Source: Lysinibacillus sphaericus
GTDB lineage: Bacteria; Bacillota; Bacilli; Bacillales_A; Planococcaceae
Length of the DNA: 64,000 bases
Direction of reading: 5' to 3'
Assembly (NCBI RefSeq): GCF_002982115.1
Contig: NZ_CP019980.1
Coordinates: 3,976,001-4,040,000 of the forward strand
The first letter of the stretch is position 1, and each line of letters begins with the position of its first letter. The notes beneath the pieces are model-generated. The model was not told where the DNA came from. It did not search any database and saw nothing but the letters and a program-made list of their open reading frames with translations. Shown piece by piece: positions 44,787 to 53,813 of this stretch. The position numbers and the translations under genes are program-made.

Positions 44787-44867
44787 TTAACTACCGATTA
44801 AGTCCCAAATAAAACCGACAATCGCTGAAGAGTTAGCCGTAAAGATTTGTATGCCTGCCCACATCAT
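44787..44867 (-). CDS. 26-residue hydrophobic peptide, divergent from rgg
   Basis: A short frame supported by an excellent ribosome site: AGGAGGG lies five bases before the first ATG and eight before a second one. The product begins MMWAGIQIF and ends VGFIWDLIGS; it is strongly hydrophobic, has one aspartate, no lysine or arginine, and two tryptophans. Its place, head to head with an Rgg-type regulator, is where short hydrophobic pheromone genes (SHP) lie in streptococci. It differs from SHPs in lacking a basic N-terminus, so a phenol-soluble-modulin-like or type I toxin-like membrane peptide is the main alternative. A TATAAT-like element (44895-44902) with a poor -35 fits an activator-dependent promoter. 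Confidence 0.6.
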   Translation of the reverse strand: MMWAGIQIFTANSSAIVGFIWDLIGS

Positions 44868-44924
44868 TATTTCCCTCCTGCCATTCCATTTTCTATATTA
44901 TCTTATGTTTTCAATTTTATTTGT

Positions 44925-44952
44925 TAAAATGTAAACAAAAGTTAACATTTTA
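44925..44952. promoter_or_regulatory. palindrome between rgg and the peptide gene (candidate operator)
   Basis: TAAAATGTAAAC and GTTAACATTTTA form 12-bp arms with one mismatch around AAAA. The palindrome ends 16 bases before the rgg start and lies about 60 bases upstream of the peptide start, where an Rgg-type activator would bind. Confidence 0.55.
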
Positions 44953-44968
44953 CGAAGGGGCGAAGTAC

Positions 44969-45850
44969 ATGAAAATTGGAGAATTAATTCGAACGTTACG
45001 GCTACAAAAAAATTTACGTTCTAACGTACTCTATAAAAACCTACTAAGTCGACCTGCTATTGCTAAATTTGAACGTGGTGAAAGCGATACAACAGCTGAA
45101 AAATTTTTAAAGATGTTAGATCACTTAAATATTACGTTAGAAGAATTTAGTATCATTTATAATGATGGGAATAAGGACTTGGATTACATGCGAAAGTATG
45201 TAGAAGCTTTCTATAACCGAGATGTCAGTGCGTTATACATGGTCGCCGAACAAGTTGAAAATGAATACAAATTAACGGGCAATCTGAAGTTTTTGCATTA
45301 TCGATCTTTAATTTTGTTATTAATTGATGATGTCCGAGGGACCGATGAACATCTTAACGAAATAACGTTGCTTCAAGAATATTTAATGAACTGCGAAAGT
45401 TGGGGTTATTACGAAATTACCTTATTCGCTAATAGTTTAAGCTTCTATTCTATAGAATTAATCGACCTTGTTTTTGAGCGTGCCAAAAACACATTACAAC
45501 GTTATCAAAATCTTACGAGGTACCGTAACGAAATCGCCTTAATGATTTTCAATATTTTAGAGAAAAAAATTACGTGCAAGGATTTAGATGGTGCTAAAAC
45601 GTATCTCACGGAGTTAGAAAATATAAAAGTAAGTGTAGTAGATAATATGTACATGCAAACAATGATTAAATTTTTCTCTGCCATCATCGCCCTTATCGAT
45701 GGTGATACAACGAAAAACAAATCCATACTGCAAATTATTGAAGTTTTCTCTTTGTTGGAGCTAAAACTTAAAGCTGCACAATGCCTAGAGTTTTATGACA
45801 AAGTAAAGGGAATATATACAATAAAAATAAAAGAGGACATCTTCTCCTAG
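44969..45850 (+). CDS. Rgg/GadR/MutR-family peptide-responsive regulator
   Basis: A 293-residue transcription factor. Residues 1-60 form an XRE-type helix-turn-helix (MKIGELIRTLRLQKNL, SRPAIAKFERGESDTTAEKFLKMLDHLNI); residues 70-293 are an all-helical TPR-like repeat domain that in this family binds a re-imported short peptide. GAAGGGG lies before the ATG at 44969; a TTG-led frame upstream overlaps the palindrome. It is divergent from a 26-residue peptide gene and an ATP-grasp gene. Its targets are unknown, but autoregulation through the adjacent palindrome is likely. Confidence 0.88.
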   Translation: MKIGELIRTLRLQKNLRSNVLYKNLLSRPAIAKFERGESDTTAEKFLKMLDHLNITLEEFSIIYNDGNKDLDYMRKYVEAFYNRDVSALYMVAEQVENEYKLTGNLKFLHYRSLILLLIDDVRGTDEHLNEITLLQEYLMNCESWGYYEITLFANSLSFYSIELIDLVFERAKNTLQRYQNLTRYRNEIALMIFNILEKKITCKDLDGAKTYLTELENIKVSVVDNMYMQTMIKFFSAIIALIDGDTTKNKSILQIIEVFSLLELKLKAAQCLEFYDKVKGIYTIKIKEDIFS

Positions 45851-45866
45851 TAAGTGTCCTCTTGTT
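45831..45866 (+). terminator. rgg terminator
   Basis: AAGAGGACA and TGTCCTCTT form a 9-bp stem that spans the stop codon, followed by GTTT. Confidence 0.75.
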
Positions 45867-45889
45867 TCTATTTCCCCACTGTCATCAAG

Positions 45890-46972
45890 TTATTGACTAG
45901 AAAATAATTGTACCCAATAGAAATTCCCTTTGCCATCCACTGCGATGGCCACACCAGTGTTTGTATAATTTTCACGTAAAATATTATCGCGATGTGCTGG
46001 TGATGCCATCCATGCTTTAACAGCCGCCTCTGGAGTCGGAATATTTCTTCCTATGTTTTCACCTAAGCTCGTATATGAATAATCAAATAATGTTGCTAAA
46101 TCCCATGGCATTCCGTAGTAGGGTGATTCGTGTTCAAAATAATGACGATTAACCATGTCCTGTGCCTTGATAACAGCCACTTGTGTTAAAGCTTCATCAT
46201 AGTTAAGACTCTGTAGTTTTCTTTTTTGTCTTTCGTTATTGACTAACCTAATCACATCATTAGACATGGCAGATGAGTAATTTTTGGTCGGAATATAAGA
46301 CTTCGATAAGTAATCATAGACTGCTTCGAAATTGGTTAGTGTCATTGAGAAATCAAGACTACGTTCAACTATCGAGGCAAATTGTGCACGTGTTACCAAT
46401 TGATTCGGTGCAAATTGTTTTGCATTGATTCCTTTAATAATGCCCACATCTGCAAGTGATTCAATATAATCCTTTGCCCAATGCCCTTCAGTAATATCAC
46501 TAAACTTACTATTATTTTGTGAATCGACCTCAATATTGTAAGCAAGTGTTATCATTTTAGCAATTTGCATGCGCTTCAATGGCGCATCAGGATTAAAACA
46601 ATCGCCATCTTGTAATATTCCTAATTCCACCAATGCACAAACTTCCTTGTAATAAGGATGCGCTGGAGATAAATCTCGAAAATGAGGTGCAGAGGGAGCA
46701 GTCATATTTAGTTGCATCGAACGGGCAATTGCCGCAGCTGCCTCCGCTCTCGTAATAGTCTGCTCTGGCTTAAATGTCCCATCCTGATAGGTTGTCATAT
46801 ATTGCTTATCCAACATGTGCTCGATGGAACGATTCGCCCAATGTGTAGATGGAACATCCTTTACTGATTCTGCCGCTAAGGCAACATCTAGTAGGTTTGG
46901 AAGAGGCACAGCATGTGGTGTAGCCAGCAAAATAAGCGACAAACCGACAATACTAGGTACTTTTTTTAACAT
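45890..46972 (-). CDS. CAP (YkwD/SCP-like) protein with three SLH domains
   Basis: A 360-residue exported protein. Signal peptide about 1-36, three SLH domains (about 38-90, 98-150, 160-210; QTITRAEAAAAIARSM, DAPLKRMQIAKMI, NQLVTRAQFASIV) and a C-terminal CAP domain (about 240-358) with VNNERQKRKLQSLNYDEALTQVA, HYFEHESPY, SLGENIG and MASPAHRDNIL, the conserved histidines and glutamates of the family. The biochemical role of bacterial CAP proteins is not settled. The ATG at 46972 follows AAGGAGG by five bases. It converges on rgg with only 40 bases between. Confidence 0.9.
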   Translation of the reverse strand: MLKKVPSIVGLSLILLATPHAVPLPNLLDVALAAESVKDVPSTHWANRSIEHMLDKQYMTTYQDGTFKPEQTITRAEAAAAIARSMQLNMTAPSAPHFRDLSPAHPYYKEVCALVELGILQDGDCFNPDAPLKRMQIAKMITLAYNIEVDSQNNSKFSDITEGHWAKDYIESLADVGIIKGINAKQFAPNQLVTRAQFASIVERSLDFSMTLTNFEAVYDYLSKSYIPTKNYSSAMSNDVIRLVNNERQKRKLQSLNYDEALTQVAVIKAQDMVNRHYFEHESPYYGMPWDLATLFDYSYTSLGENIGRNIPTPEAAVKAWMASPAHRDNILRENYTNTGVAIAVDGKGNFYWVQLFSSQ

Positions 46973-47179
46973 AGCTTCCTCCTTAAATATGTATGAAAAT
47001 TTTTGCATTCATGCCGATATTTCATCGCTTCATCATAAGCAACGAATATCCACTAGTGTATCGTTTTTACCCTATTTACCACATAATAAACATACCATTA
47101 TTACCTGTTTTTTCCTACATAGATTTTTAAAAAAATCACTCTACAGGCACGTTCATTCCCAAGAGTGATATTTATCTTA

Positions 47180-47839
47180 TTATTCAACCCCAATAATGTA
47201 TAGGTCATTATTATTTTTTTGTAATATGCGATAAAGGAATAAAGCCATTTGACCACGTCGTACATCTGTATACGGAGAAAATGTCGTAGCGCTAGTACCT
47301 TGCGTAATCCCATAATCTACTAACGTTTGAATGTATCGATTGGTTTCAACGTCTTTTGTAAAATCTGTAAAAGGTGCAGTTAACGATGTCGCTTGTTGTA
47401 AATGAAAGCCCAGTGTCAGCATTTTTGCCATTTGACTACGCTTAATAGAAGCATCCGGATTAAATTGATTTCCTTTTTGGATAATACCATTAGCTGCTAG
47501 TGCTGCTATATAGCCATAATACTGATGCGAAGTTGGCACATCGCTAAAACCTGGATTGTCCACGTTGTTCGTTTGCAACTGGAGTGCTTGTGCTAAAAAA
47601 TAAGCTGCTTCTCCACGCGTTAATTGTTGATAGGGACTAAAGGTTGAAGGTGTTGTACCAAATACAATGCCTTTATTGTATAGCTCGCTGACTGCATGAT
47701 AGAGCTCAGTTTCACTATTATTGTTTGTAATATCTACAAATGGCATGGAAGCCGCTTCCGTAGGAATTACGGCAACACAAGGTGCTACAGCTAAAGCCGT
47801 AGCAAATGCCCATGCATATTTAGTATGCTTTATTTTCAT
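47180..47839 (-). CDS. Small SLH-only surface protein
   Basis: A 219-residue exported protein made almost only of three SLH domains (about 32-85, 92-145, 155-208), with motifs QQLTRGEAAYFL, DASIKRSQMAKML and YTDVRRGQMALFL. A signal peptide runs to about residue 30 (IPTEAA). There is no effector domain, so it can occupy wall-polymer sites or form part of the lattice. The ATG at 47839 is near AAAGG; an ATG-led frame to 47878 lies before AAGGGGC. It lies between the CAP-SLH gene and the giant repeat gene, all in one direction. Confidence 0.87.
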   Translation of the reverse strand: MKIKHTKYAWAFATALAVAPCVAVIPTEAASMPFVDITNNNSETELYHAVSELYNKGIVFGTTPSTFSPYQQLTRGEAAYFLAQALQLQTNNVDNPGFSDVPTSHQYYGYIAALAANGIIQKGNQFNPDASIKRSQMAKMLTLGFHLQQATSLTAPFTDFTKDVETNRYIQTLVDYGITQGTSATTFSPYTDVRRGQMALFLYRILQKNNNDLYIIGVE

Positions 47840-47886
47840 AGACCTTTGCCCCTTTGTAATTGAATATATATTAACCATTTAAAATA

Positions 47887-47913
47887 ACGAAAAGAGGGAC
47901 CCCATCCCTCTCT
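47887..47913 (-). terminator. terminator of the repeat-protein gene
   Basis: On the minus strand AGAGGGA pairs with TCCCTCT around a GC-rich loop, followed by TTTT, a few bases past the stop codon. Confidence 0.7.
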
Positions 47914-47920
47914 TCATCCA

Positions 47921-50900
47921 TTAGTCCAATCCTAATGTCTTTGCATGCTCTTGTAAAATGCGATAGTTGTAAACTAAATCTTGTTGCTCCAACGTTAGTG
48001 AGCTATATAGTTTTTGTGCAGCAATCACTTTCTTTTCAAAAGTTTTTGAATCGGGATCTAGTTCTCCAATCGCATTGACTACTTTTAATACTGCTGCTAT
48101 ATCTTTTTCTGCACCTTTTAGCTTATCGTAGTTGATCACTTGTCCTCTTACTTTGGAGTCTAGCGCCTTATACGCAGCTACTGCATTTTCAACATCTTGG
48201 ATATACGTACTTGATGTTGGAGAAAGACTAGCGATGATTTCCACCACTTTTTTTACTTCACTCATGTTTTTCTCTGCTTCTAGTAAAATCGAATAATTCG
48301 ATACTCTTTGTTTATCGGCTGTATTAAGGCTATCGTAGTCTTTACGAACGGACTCAATCATCCCAAAATACATTTTATCGCTCGGTTTTAAAGCTGCAAT
48401 ACTCTTGTAGACGTTAATTACATTATCTAAAGAAAGAAGCACTTGCTCATTATAGACGTATTTACGTTGTGTAGCCGTTAAATTATCATAGGCTTTCAAA
48501 ATCTTTTGATATTGACTATCCATATTTTTAGATGTCATCAATTTATCAATCTCATTGATAACACTAATAACTGGCTTAATCAATTTTTCTTGGTCTTGTA
48601 GCGTTCTATAATTTGCTACTGCCAATTGCTGATCTTTCGGCAATGCATTATAAGCTGCACGAATTTCCTCAATACGTTTGACATATTGTTGTGGTTCAGT
48701 ATTTGGCAACTCATCAATCATGCGTTGGACATTGCCAGCACCTAATATGCTTGTTTCCGCAGCTTGCAACAACTTGTAATTCGTCACATACTGCTGCATT
48801 TCTTTGCTGAGTGCTTCATACAATGCACGCGCATGTACAGTATCTTCTTGGAATGTCTTGCTCGATGCTTTTAACTTACTGATTAATTCGATTACGTTAG
48901 CTAATGGTTCATAGCTTTGTAATGTTGCCATATTGTTGACAAACGCCTTTTGTTCTTTTGTCAATTTATCATACGCTTTACGTGCTGCATTGACCTTGCT
49001 AACAAAATTATTGGCACTTGGGTCTAACGTATCGATTTGCACCATGACACTCAAAATTGGCTTCACTTGTCTTTCACGATCCGTTAATGTCTTGATATTT
49101 GAAACAAGCTTTTTCTGTCCAGTTGGTAGTTTATCGTAAGCAACACGTGCATTCATTAGCTTAGTTAAATAATCCTCTGCTTCTGGAACTGCCGCATCTA
49201 TTAATGCAATCACTGTACTTGCGGAAGTAAGCTCCGTTTCCGCTGTCACCAGCTTTTCATAGTTAATGATTTTCTGTTGTTTGTCTGGTGGTAGTGCATC
49301 ATAATTAGCACGTGCAGTTTTTAAATCGTTTAAAAACGTCTTACTTGTAGGCTTTAACGTTTCAATTAACCCGATTAATGATGCTACATCTTCGACAGCT
49401 GTTAACTGTTCATAATTGGTCACGCGCTTTTGAGATGCTGCATCTAATGCATTGTAAGCTTTACGTGCTGCAATTACCTTTTTCGTATAGTCTTTATTGG
49501 CTGGGTTTAAGGCAGAAATTAAATTAATAACCTTCACAACGTTGGCATTATTTTTCTCATACGTTGTTAATGTTTTATATTGCGTTACTAATCTTTTGGC
49601 ATTTTTGTCCATCGCTTTATATTCAGCAGATAATGCCACTACTTTTGCAACAAATGTGGCATCTGGTTCATTGGCTAATGCATTGACTCTATCATCAAAT
49701 TGTTGAGCAGTGGTGATATAGTTGTTTGCTGTTAACAACGCTGTGTAGTTCGTCACTAATGCTTGCGCTTCTGGAGACAGTTTATTATATTCTGCAAGTA
49801 AATTAACAACCGTGTCTTTATAATCTTTGCGTGACGTATTTAACCCCATAATAGGATCAATAAGATTCATAGCGTCCACTTGATTTTTTAAATTTTTATA
49901 GCTTTTAACATACTCGCGTTTGGTCGGATCTAACTTTAAGTAAGCCGTGTTAGCAGCCTTTGCTCTTTTTGTATAGTCCTTCGCCGTTGGATTTAGTTTT
50001 TCAACTAACGTAATAACATTTAAAACTGCTTTATGAGAGCTCTCCCACGTTGTTAACTCAGACAAGTTTTTCACGATTTTTTTCACACTTGCTGCGTCAA
50101 TTTTTTGTCCAGCAGGTGCTACAGGCGTATTATAGGCTAAACGTGCTTCTTCTATTTTAGAGATTTTATCTGGCGCAGCCGCAATTTCAGAAATCAATGA
50201 CTCAATGACTTCTGCAGCCGCAATATTAGATTCAGCTAATTGTAAATCTTCTGCATTTTTTACAAATTCTTTATTAGAAAGCTTATCATATTCCGCTCTT
50301 GCCGCCTTTACTGCTATACGATACGCGTCCGTATTAGAAATACGTAATGCTGTAATTTGCTTGGACACGTTGGCCGCCTCTTGGAAAGGTTTTAAATCGC
50401 CATAATTGGAAACTAAACGTTTTGTTTCTGCGTCCTTTAAATTGTTATAAGATGCTTCAATTGCTGCTACAGTACTGATAAAACTAGTAGCTGAAGTAAA
50501 ATCTTCTGGTTTTTTCGTAGTTAGCTGCGTAATACTTGCAACAATCTTATCTGCAGAAGATAAATTGACTAGTACATCGGTATATTTTTTAAATGGCGTA
50601 ACTGTTGTGTTATTTGGATTATACGCTGTAACAATTTTCTTTTGGTCAGCAGTTAGAGCATTATAGCTTGTTGTTACTTCAGCGGCTGCTGTAGCAATAT
50701 CACTAGAGCTCGAAGATGACTCTATTTTAGAAATTAAATCTTCTAAGTTAATAATCGTGATGTCTACTGCATTTGCATCATCATTCATTTTTACAAGCTT
50801 GGCGATATCGGCACCGTTCTTTTTAAAATAATTGTTACGTTCCGTGTCGTCATAGCCGTATTGAAGTGATGTACCGCGAACAGAGGAGACAATGTCTTTG

Positions 50901-51403
50901 GCATCATTGGCTAATGCTGTATTGACAGCTACATTAAAATTATTTTGAACAGCCAGATAGGAATTGGCTGCTGCAGTTGAACCTAAAAATGCAGTATACT
51001 CTGCTTGCACAGCGGCAACATCGTCAACAAATGTTCTACTTGTATAAGTAATTGCATTAATACTTTTACCTAGTTCATTTAATTTTTTGACGAATCCTCT
51101 TTGTGCCACTACATACTCATATTTCGCTTTAATAAAAGCTCGTTCATTATCATTAAAATCAGTCGTGCTTAAAACTTTAACATCGCCGTCTGCAATAACC
51201 ATCTCATTCGCTGTGGATGTTTCGGAAAGCTTGCCGAATTGTTCAATCGTTTTATTTCTAGTTTCCGTTGTTGCTACAGCGTTGACATAAGCTACTTGTT
51301 CAGCTTGTACTACAGTTTGTGCTTGTGCTTCTTGTACATTAGCAATGGCTGCTGGCGTTAATAAAAGGCTCGTTAAGACACCCACTTTTAAAGGTTTCTT
51401 CAA
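47921..51403 (-). CDS. Giant secreted protein of about sixteen helical repeats
   Basis: About 1160 residues. The TTG at 51403 is preceded by AAAGG nine bases away and is favoured over the ATG at 51412, which touches that site. After a signal peptide (to about residue 30) and a unique N-domain, about sixteen repeats of roughly 65-75 residues run to the end. Each reads like V-x2-LI-x3-L-x-P-x3-Y-x4-ARxAYxAL-x4-Q-x2-V-x-NYx-L-x-AE. Such 'AYxALTxxQK...V-NY' helical repeats occur in many surface proteins of Firmicutes. No SLH, LPXTG, LysM or membrane anchor is visible. It is flanked by SLH genes, so it may bind the S-layer or the wall through its N-domain. Confidence 0.85.
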   Translation of the reverse strand: MKKPLKVGVLTSLLLTPAAIANVQEAQAQTVVQAEQVAYVNAVATTETRNKTIEQFGKLSETSTANEMVIADGDVKVLSTTDFNDNERAFIKAKYEYVVAQRGFVKKLNELGKSINAITYTSRTFVDDVAAVQAEYTAFLGSTAAANSYLAVQNNFNVAVNTALANDAKDIVSSVRGTSLQYGYDDTERNNYFKKNGADIAKLVKMNDDANAVDITIINLEDLISKIESSSSSSDIATAAAEVTTSYNALTADQKKIVTAYNPNNTTVTPFKKYTDVLVNLSSADKIVASITQLTTKKPEDFTSATSFISTVAAIEASYNNLKDAETKRLVSNYGDLKPFQEAANVSKQITALRISNTDAYRIAVKAARAEYDKLSNKEFVKNAEDLQLAESNIAAAEVIESLISEIAAAPDKISKIEEARLAYNTPVAPAGQKIDAASVKKIVKNLSELTTWESSHKAVLNVITLVEKLNPTAKDYTKRAKAANTAYLKLDPTKREYVKSYKNLKNQVDAMNLIDPIMGLNTSRKDYKDTVVNLLAEYNKLSPEAQALVTNYTALLTANNYITTAQQFDDRVNALANEPDATFVAKVVALSAEYKAMDKNAKRLVTQYKTLTTYEKNNANVVKVINLISALNPANKDYTKKVIAARKAYNALDAASQKRVTNYEQLTAVEDVASLIGLIETLKPTSKTFLNDLKTARANYDALPPDKQQKIINYEKLVTAETELTSASTVIALIDAAVPEAEDYLTKLMNARVAYDKLPTGQKKLVSNIKTLTDRERQVKPILSVMVQIDTLDPSANNFVSKVNAARKAYDKLTKEQKAFVNNMATLQSYEPLANVIELISKLKASSKTFQEDTVHARALYEALSKEMQQYVTNYKLLQAAETSILGAGNVQRMIDELPNTEPQQYVKRIEEIRAAYNALPKDQQLAVANYRTLQDQEKLIKPVISVINEIDKLMTSKNMDSQYQKILKAYDNLTATQRKYVYNEQVLLSLDNVINVYKSIAALKPSDKMYFGMIESVRKDYDSLNTADKQRVSNYSILLEAEKNMSEVKKVVEIIASLSPTSSTYIQDVENAVAAYKALDSKVRGQVINYDKLKGAEKDIAAVLKVVNAIGELDPDSKTFEKKVIAAQKLYSSLTLEQQDLVYNYRILQEHAKTLGLD

Positions 51404-51778
51404 CTTGCTCATCCTTTCTTTTTACGTTATATAGGAAAATCGATATGTATCATATATTGCGAATCTACTATCTTTAGTATCGGTGATAATAACTTGATTT
51501 CAAGCTATTGTTGTAAACTCACATACAACCTTTACTAACTTACAGATAATTGCTATTTTTAGATAGAATAGACTTTTTAAAGGAAGTTATTGTTAGAATA
51601 CTATATAATTGTGATAGACGCATTTATCCCGCATCGGACGTTTAAAATTAAGCCTAATTAAAGTCCCACCTTATTGAGAGAATTCCTTAAAAAAACTAGC
51701 ATTTATACTATGTCATTTACCAGTAACTAGGTGTATACTACATCTTTAATATTTAATTTATTAGAAAGGGAGCTAGAT
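51404..51778. other. divergent promoter gap of 375 bases
   Basis: AT-rich region between the giant repeat gene and the yknW-like gene. It must hold both promoters, but I cannot assign -10/-35 pairs with confidence. No further open frame or repeat stands out. Confidence 0.5.
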
Positions 51779-52456
51779 ATGTTTTATCACTACAAGTTTT
51801 GGCATAGCTTAACGCATCCCCTGAACTTTACACAAGCTTTGGAAACAGGAGAAATAAGAGGCTATAAAAAGCGTTCCTTTACGATTTTCTTTCTCTTCAT
51901 GCTCCTTTTTGCAATACGTGAGTTTTGGGGATTAGGCACTGAAAGTTTAACAACATTATTTGCAACGAACCAGCAAGATGAATATTATACAGCCCGTTTG
52001 CTATCAATGGTCGGAGCCATTGTTTGGGGAATCATTTATTTTTGCTTCCACTATTATGGCGTTACATATATATTACATCTATTAACGGACATACCTTACA
52101 AATGGATTCAAAAAGTACAACTGTTTGTACTGGCATTTATACTTATTGAAAAGACCATTTTATTCGCAGTGTTTTACGCAGTAGGCTACTCTACAACCTT
52201 CTCCTTCTTATCACTTGCCCCTGTGGTACAGCAAGTGATAGATAAAGATGTTGTGTTATTCATTATTAATCAGCTAACAGTTACTACTGTACTGACGATT
52301 ATTGTGCACTTTACTTTCCTTTCTAAATGGGAGGAAGCAGCAGATCGCAAAGCGCTGTTAGCAAAAATTATCATACTACAAGTAATAATGGCCGTTTTTG
52401 TTGGGATGATTAGCGTACTACCACTTCAAGAATGGATTACAAGGGGGCTAGGATGA
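51779..52456 (+). CDS. Polytopic membrane protein, Yip1/YknW-like
   Basis: A 225-residue protein with five probable membrane helices (about 40-58, 80-105, 115-140, 155-180, 195-220) and a short cytoplasmic N-terminus containing FWHSLTHPLNFTQALETGEI. Its size, topology and position right before a membrane-fusion protein recall YknW, the Yip1-family partner in Bacillus yknWXYZ; the sequence similarity itself is not certain. The ATG at 51779 follows AAAGGGAG. The gene ends in ATGA shared with the next start, so the two are coupled. No ABC ATPase or permease follows. Confidence 0.7.
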   Translation: MFYHYKFWHSLTHPLNFTQALETGEIRGYKKRSFTIFFLFMLLFAIREFWGLGTESLTTLFATNQQDEYYTARLLSMVGAIVWGIIYFCFHYYGVTYILHLLTDIPYKWIQKVQLFVLAFILIEKTILFAVFYAVGYSTTFSFLSLAPVVQQVIDKDVVLFIINQLTVTTVLTIIVHFTFLSKWEEAADRKALLAKIIILQVIMAVFVGMISVLPLQEWITRGLG

Positions 52457-53709
52457 TGCGTTTTATAAAATCCAGACCTTGGACAAGCCTTAGTATGATC
52501 GTGATGGCGATTTTAGTTGGCTTAAATGCCTTCTACGTATTCAAGGAAAATAGCAAAGTAGCGCGTTCCTATTTTGTTGATGAATTTCAACGAGCTACTG
52601 TCGGTGACCGTGTAGAAACGGTGAAAAAAGATGCAATAGTTGCACCAGCCGAAACATATACAGTTTCTGCAGATGCGAAAAGTTTATCAGCAGTAAATGT
52701 AAAGCGTGGTCAGCACATTCAAGCAAGCGATTTACTCGCTACCTATAAAACAGAGCAAGTTGACGATGAGTTAACGAAGCTTGAGGCTGAACGGGACGCT
52801 TATGAAACTGAATTAAGTGACTTGCAATCCGCCTTGTCACAAATAGAATCGGATTTTGGAGGTACAGATAATCCAAAAAGTTCGATTAATACAGATCAAA
52901 TTAGTGATAAATTAAATGTCACAGTAAAATTGGAGTTAGGTCAACAAAATACTCCATCTACAGCTGTAGCTATTTTAAATCGCCATATTGCAGAAGCTAC
53001 ACGTCAAATTGCCGTAATGGATGCTCAAATTGCCCAAATTCAAGCACGCCAAGGAGTAGTAAGCCCTGTTGATGGTGTTATTGCCAACGTCACAGACGAA
53101 GCTGGTACAGTAACATTTGAAATTTATTCAACAGAAAAAGCAATGCTTGTCTACTTATCTGAAGAAGAATGGCAACAGGTTGCGGCTGGGCAAAGGGTCG
53201 ACTTTGAACTACAGCATTTCAAAGATGACCTATCAGGTATCGTACTTGAAAAATCAATGATTGCTACAAATCATGACGCTATATGGGCAAAAGAATTAGC
53301 AAAATCAGCGAAACTACCGAAGCCTACTAATTATGAAGTAATGCTACAACAAGACGATATGTTAGAAAATATTCCGTTTTCAACAGTTGGTCAGGCTGCA
53401 ATCGTAGTGAATGAAGCTTTTGATGCTTATAAAGTGAATTCTTCTTGGGTTAAATCAGTAAAAGGTGCTAAGAGCGTCTATATAATTGACGAGGATGGAA
53501 AAATTCGTCTTGAAGATATTGAAGTTGCTTTTTCAACGAAAGATTCAACGATATTCACAAGCTATATAGATGTTGGTACGCCTATTTTAGCTAATGAAAA
53601 ACGTAATATTTTAGCACGCACTTTCTGCTCAATGCCCGTGAAAAAAATTGAGTGGCAACACTTTAAAGAAATTGGCTGGAAAGACTACGTCAAATATATA
53701 ATTTTCTAA
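52453..53709 (+). CDS. HlyD-type membrane fusion protein, YknX-like
   Basis: A 418-residue protein with one N-terminal membrane anchor (about 10-32), a split biotinyl-lipoyl-like domain (VKKDAIVAPAETYTVSADAKSLSAVNVKRG near 60-90 and GVVSPVDGVIANVTDE near 205), a coiled-coil hairpin between them (about 105-200), and a beta-barrel domain (about 225-340). Such adaptors link a membrane transporter to the outside. Two ATGs (52453, 52456) follow AGGGGG; the first overlaps the previous stop. The C-terminal 70 residues, with one cysteine, extend past the usual family end. Its transporter partner is missing nearby. Confidence 0.82.
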   Translation: MMRFIKSRPWTSLSMIVMAILVGLNAFYVFKENSKVARSYFVDEFQRATVGDRVETVKKDAIVAPAETYTVSADAKSLSAVNVKRGQHIQASDLLATYKTEQVDDELTKLEAERDAYETELSDLQSALSQIESDFGGTDNPKSSINTDQISDKLNVTVKLELGQQNTPSTAVAILNRHIAEATRQIAVMDAQIAQIQARQGVVSPVDGVIANVTDEAGTVTFEIYSTEKAMLVYLSEEEWQQVAAGQRVDFELQHFKDDLSGIVLEKSMIATNHDAIWAKELAKSAKLPKPTNYEVMLQQDDMLENIPFSTVGQAAIVVNEAFDAYKVNSSWVKSVKGAKSVYIIDEDGKIRLEDIEVAFSTKDSTIFTSYIDVGTPILANEKRNILARTFCSMPVKKIEWQHFKEIGWKDYVKYIIF

Positions 53710-53716
53710 ACTAAAT

Positions 53717-53758
53717 GGAAAAGTGTTAGATTGACGCAGGTCAATCTAACACTTTTTT
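53717..53758 (+). terminator. terminator with the recurrent GTGTTAGATTGA stem
   Basis: AAGTGTTAGATTGAC and GTCAATCTAACACTT form a perfect 15-bp stem around GCAG, followed by TTTT. Fourteen bases of each arm equal those of the terminator at 42.59 kb. Confidence 0.93.
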
Positions 53759-53813
53759 GCTATATCGTTATGTCCGCTATAGGAGTGCCTTGTTACATTT
53801 CTACTCCATCGTT

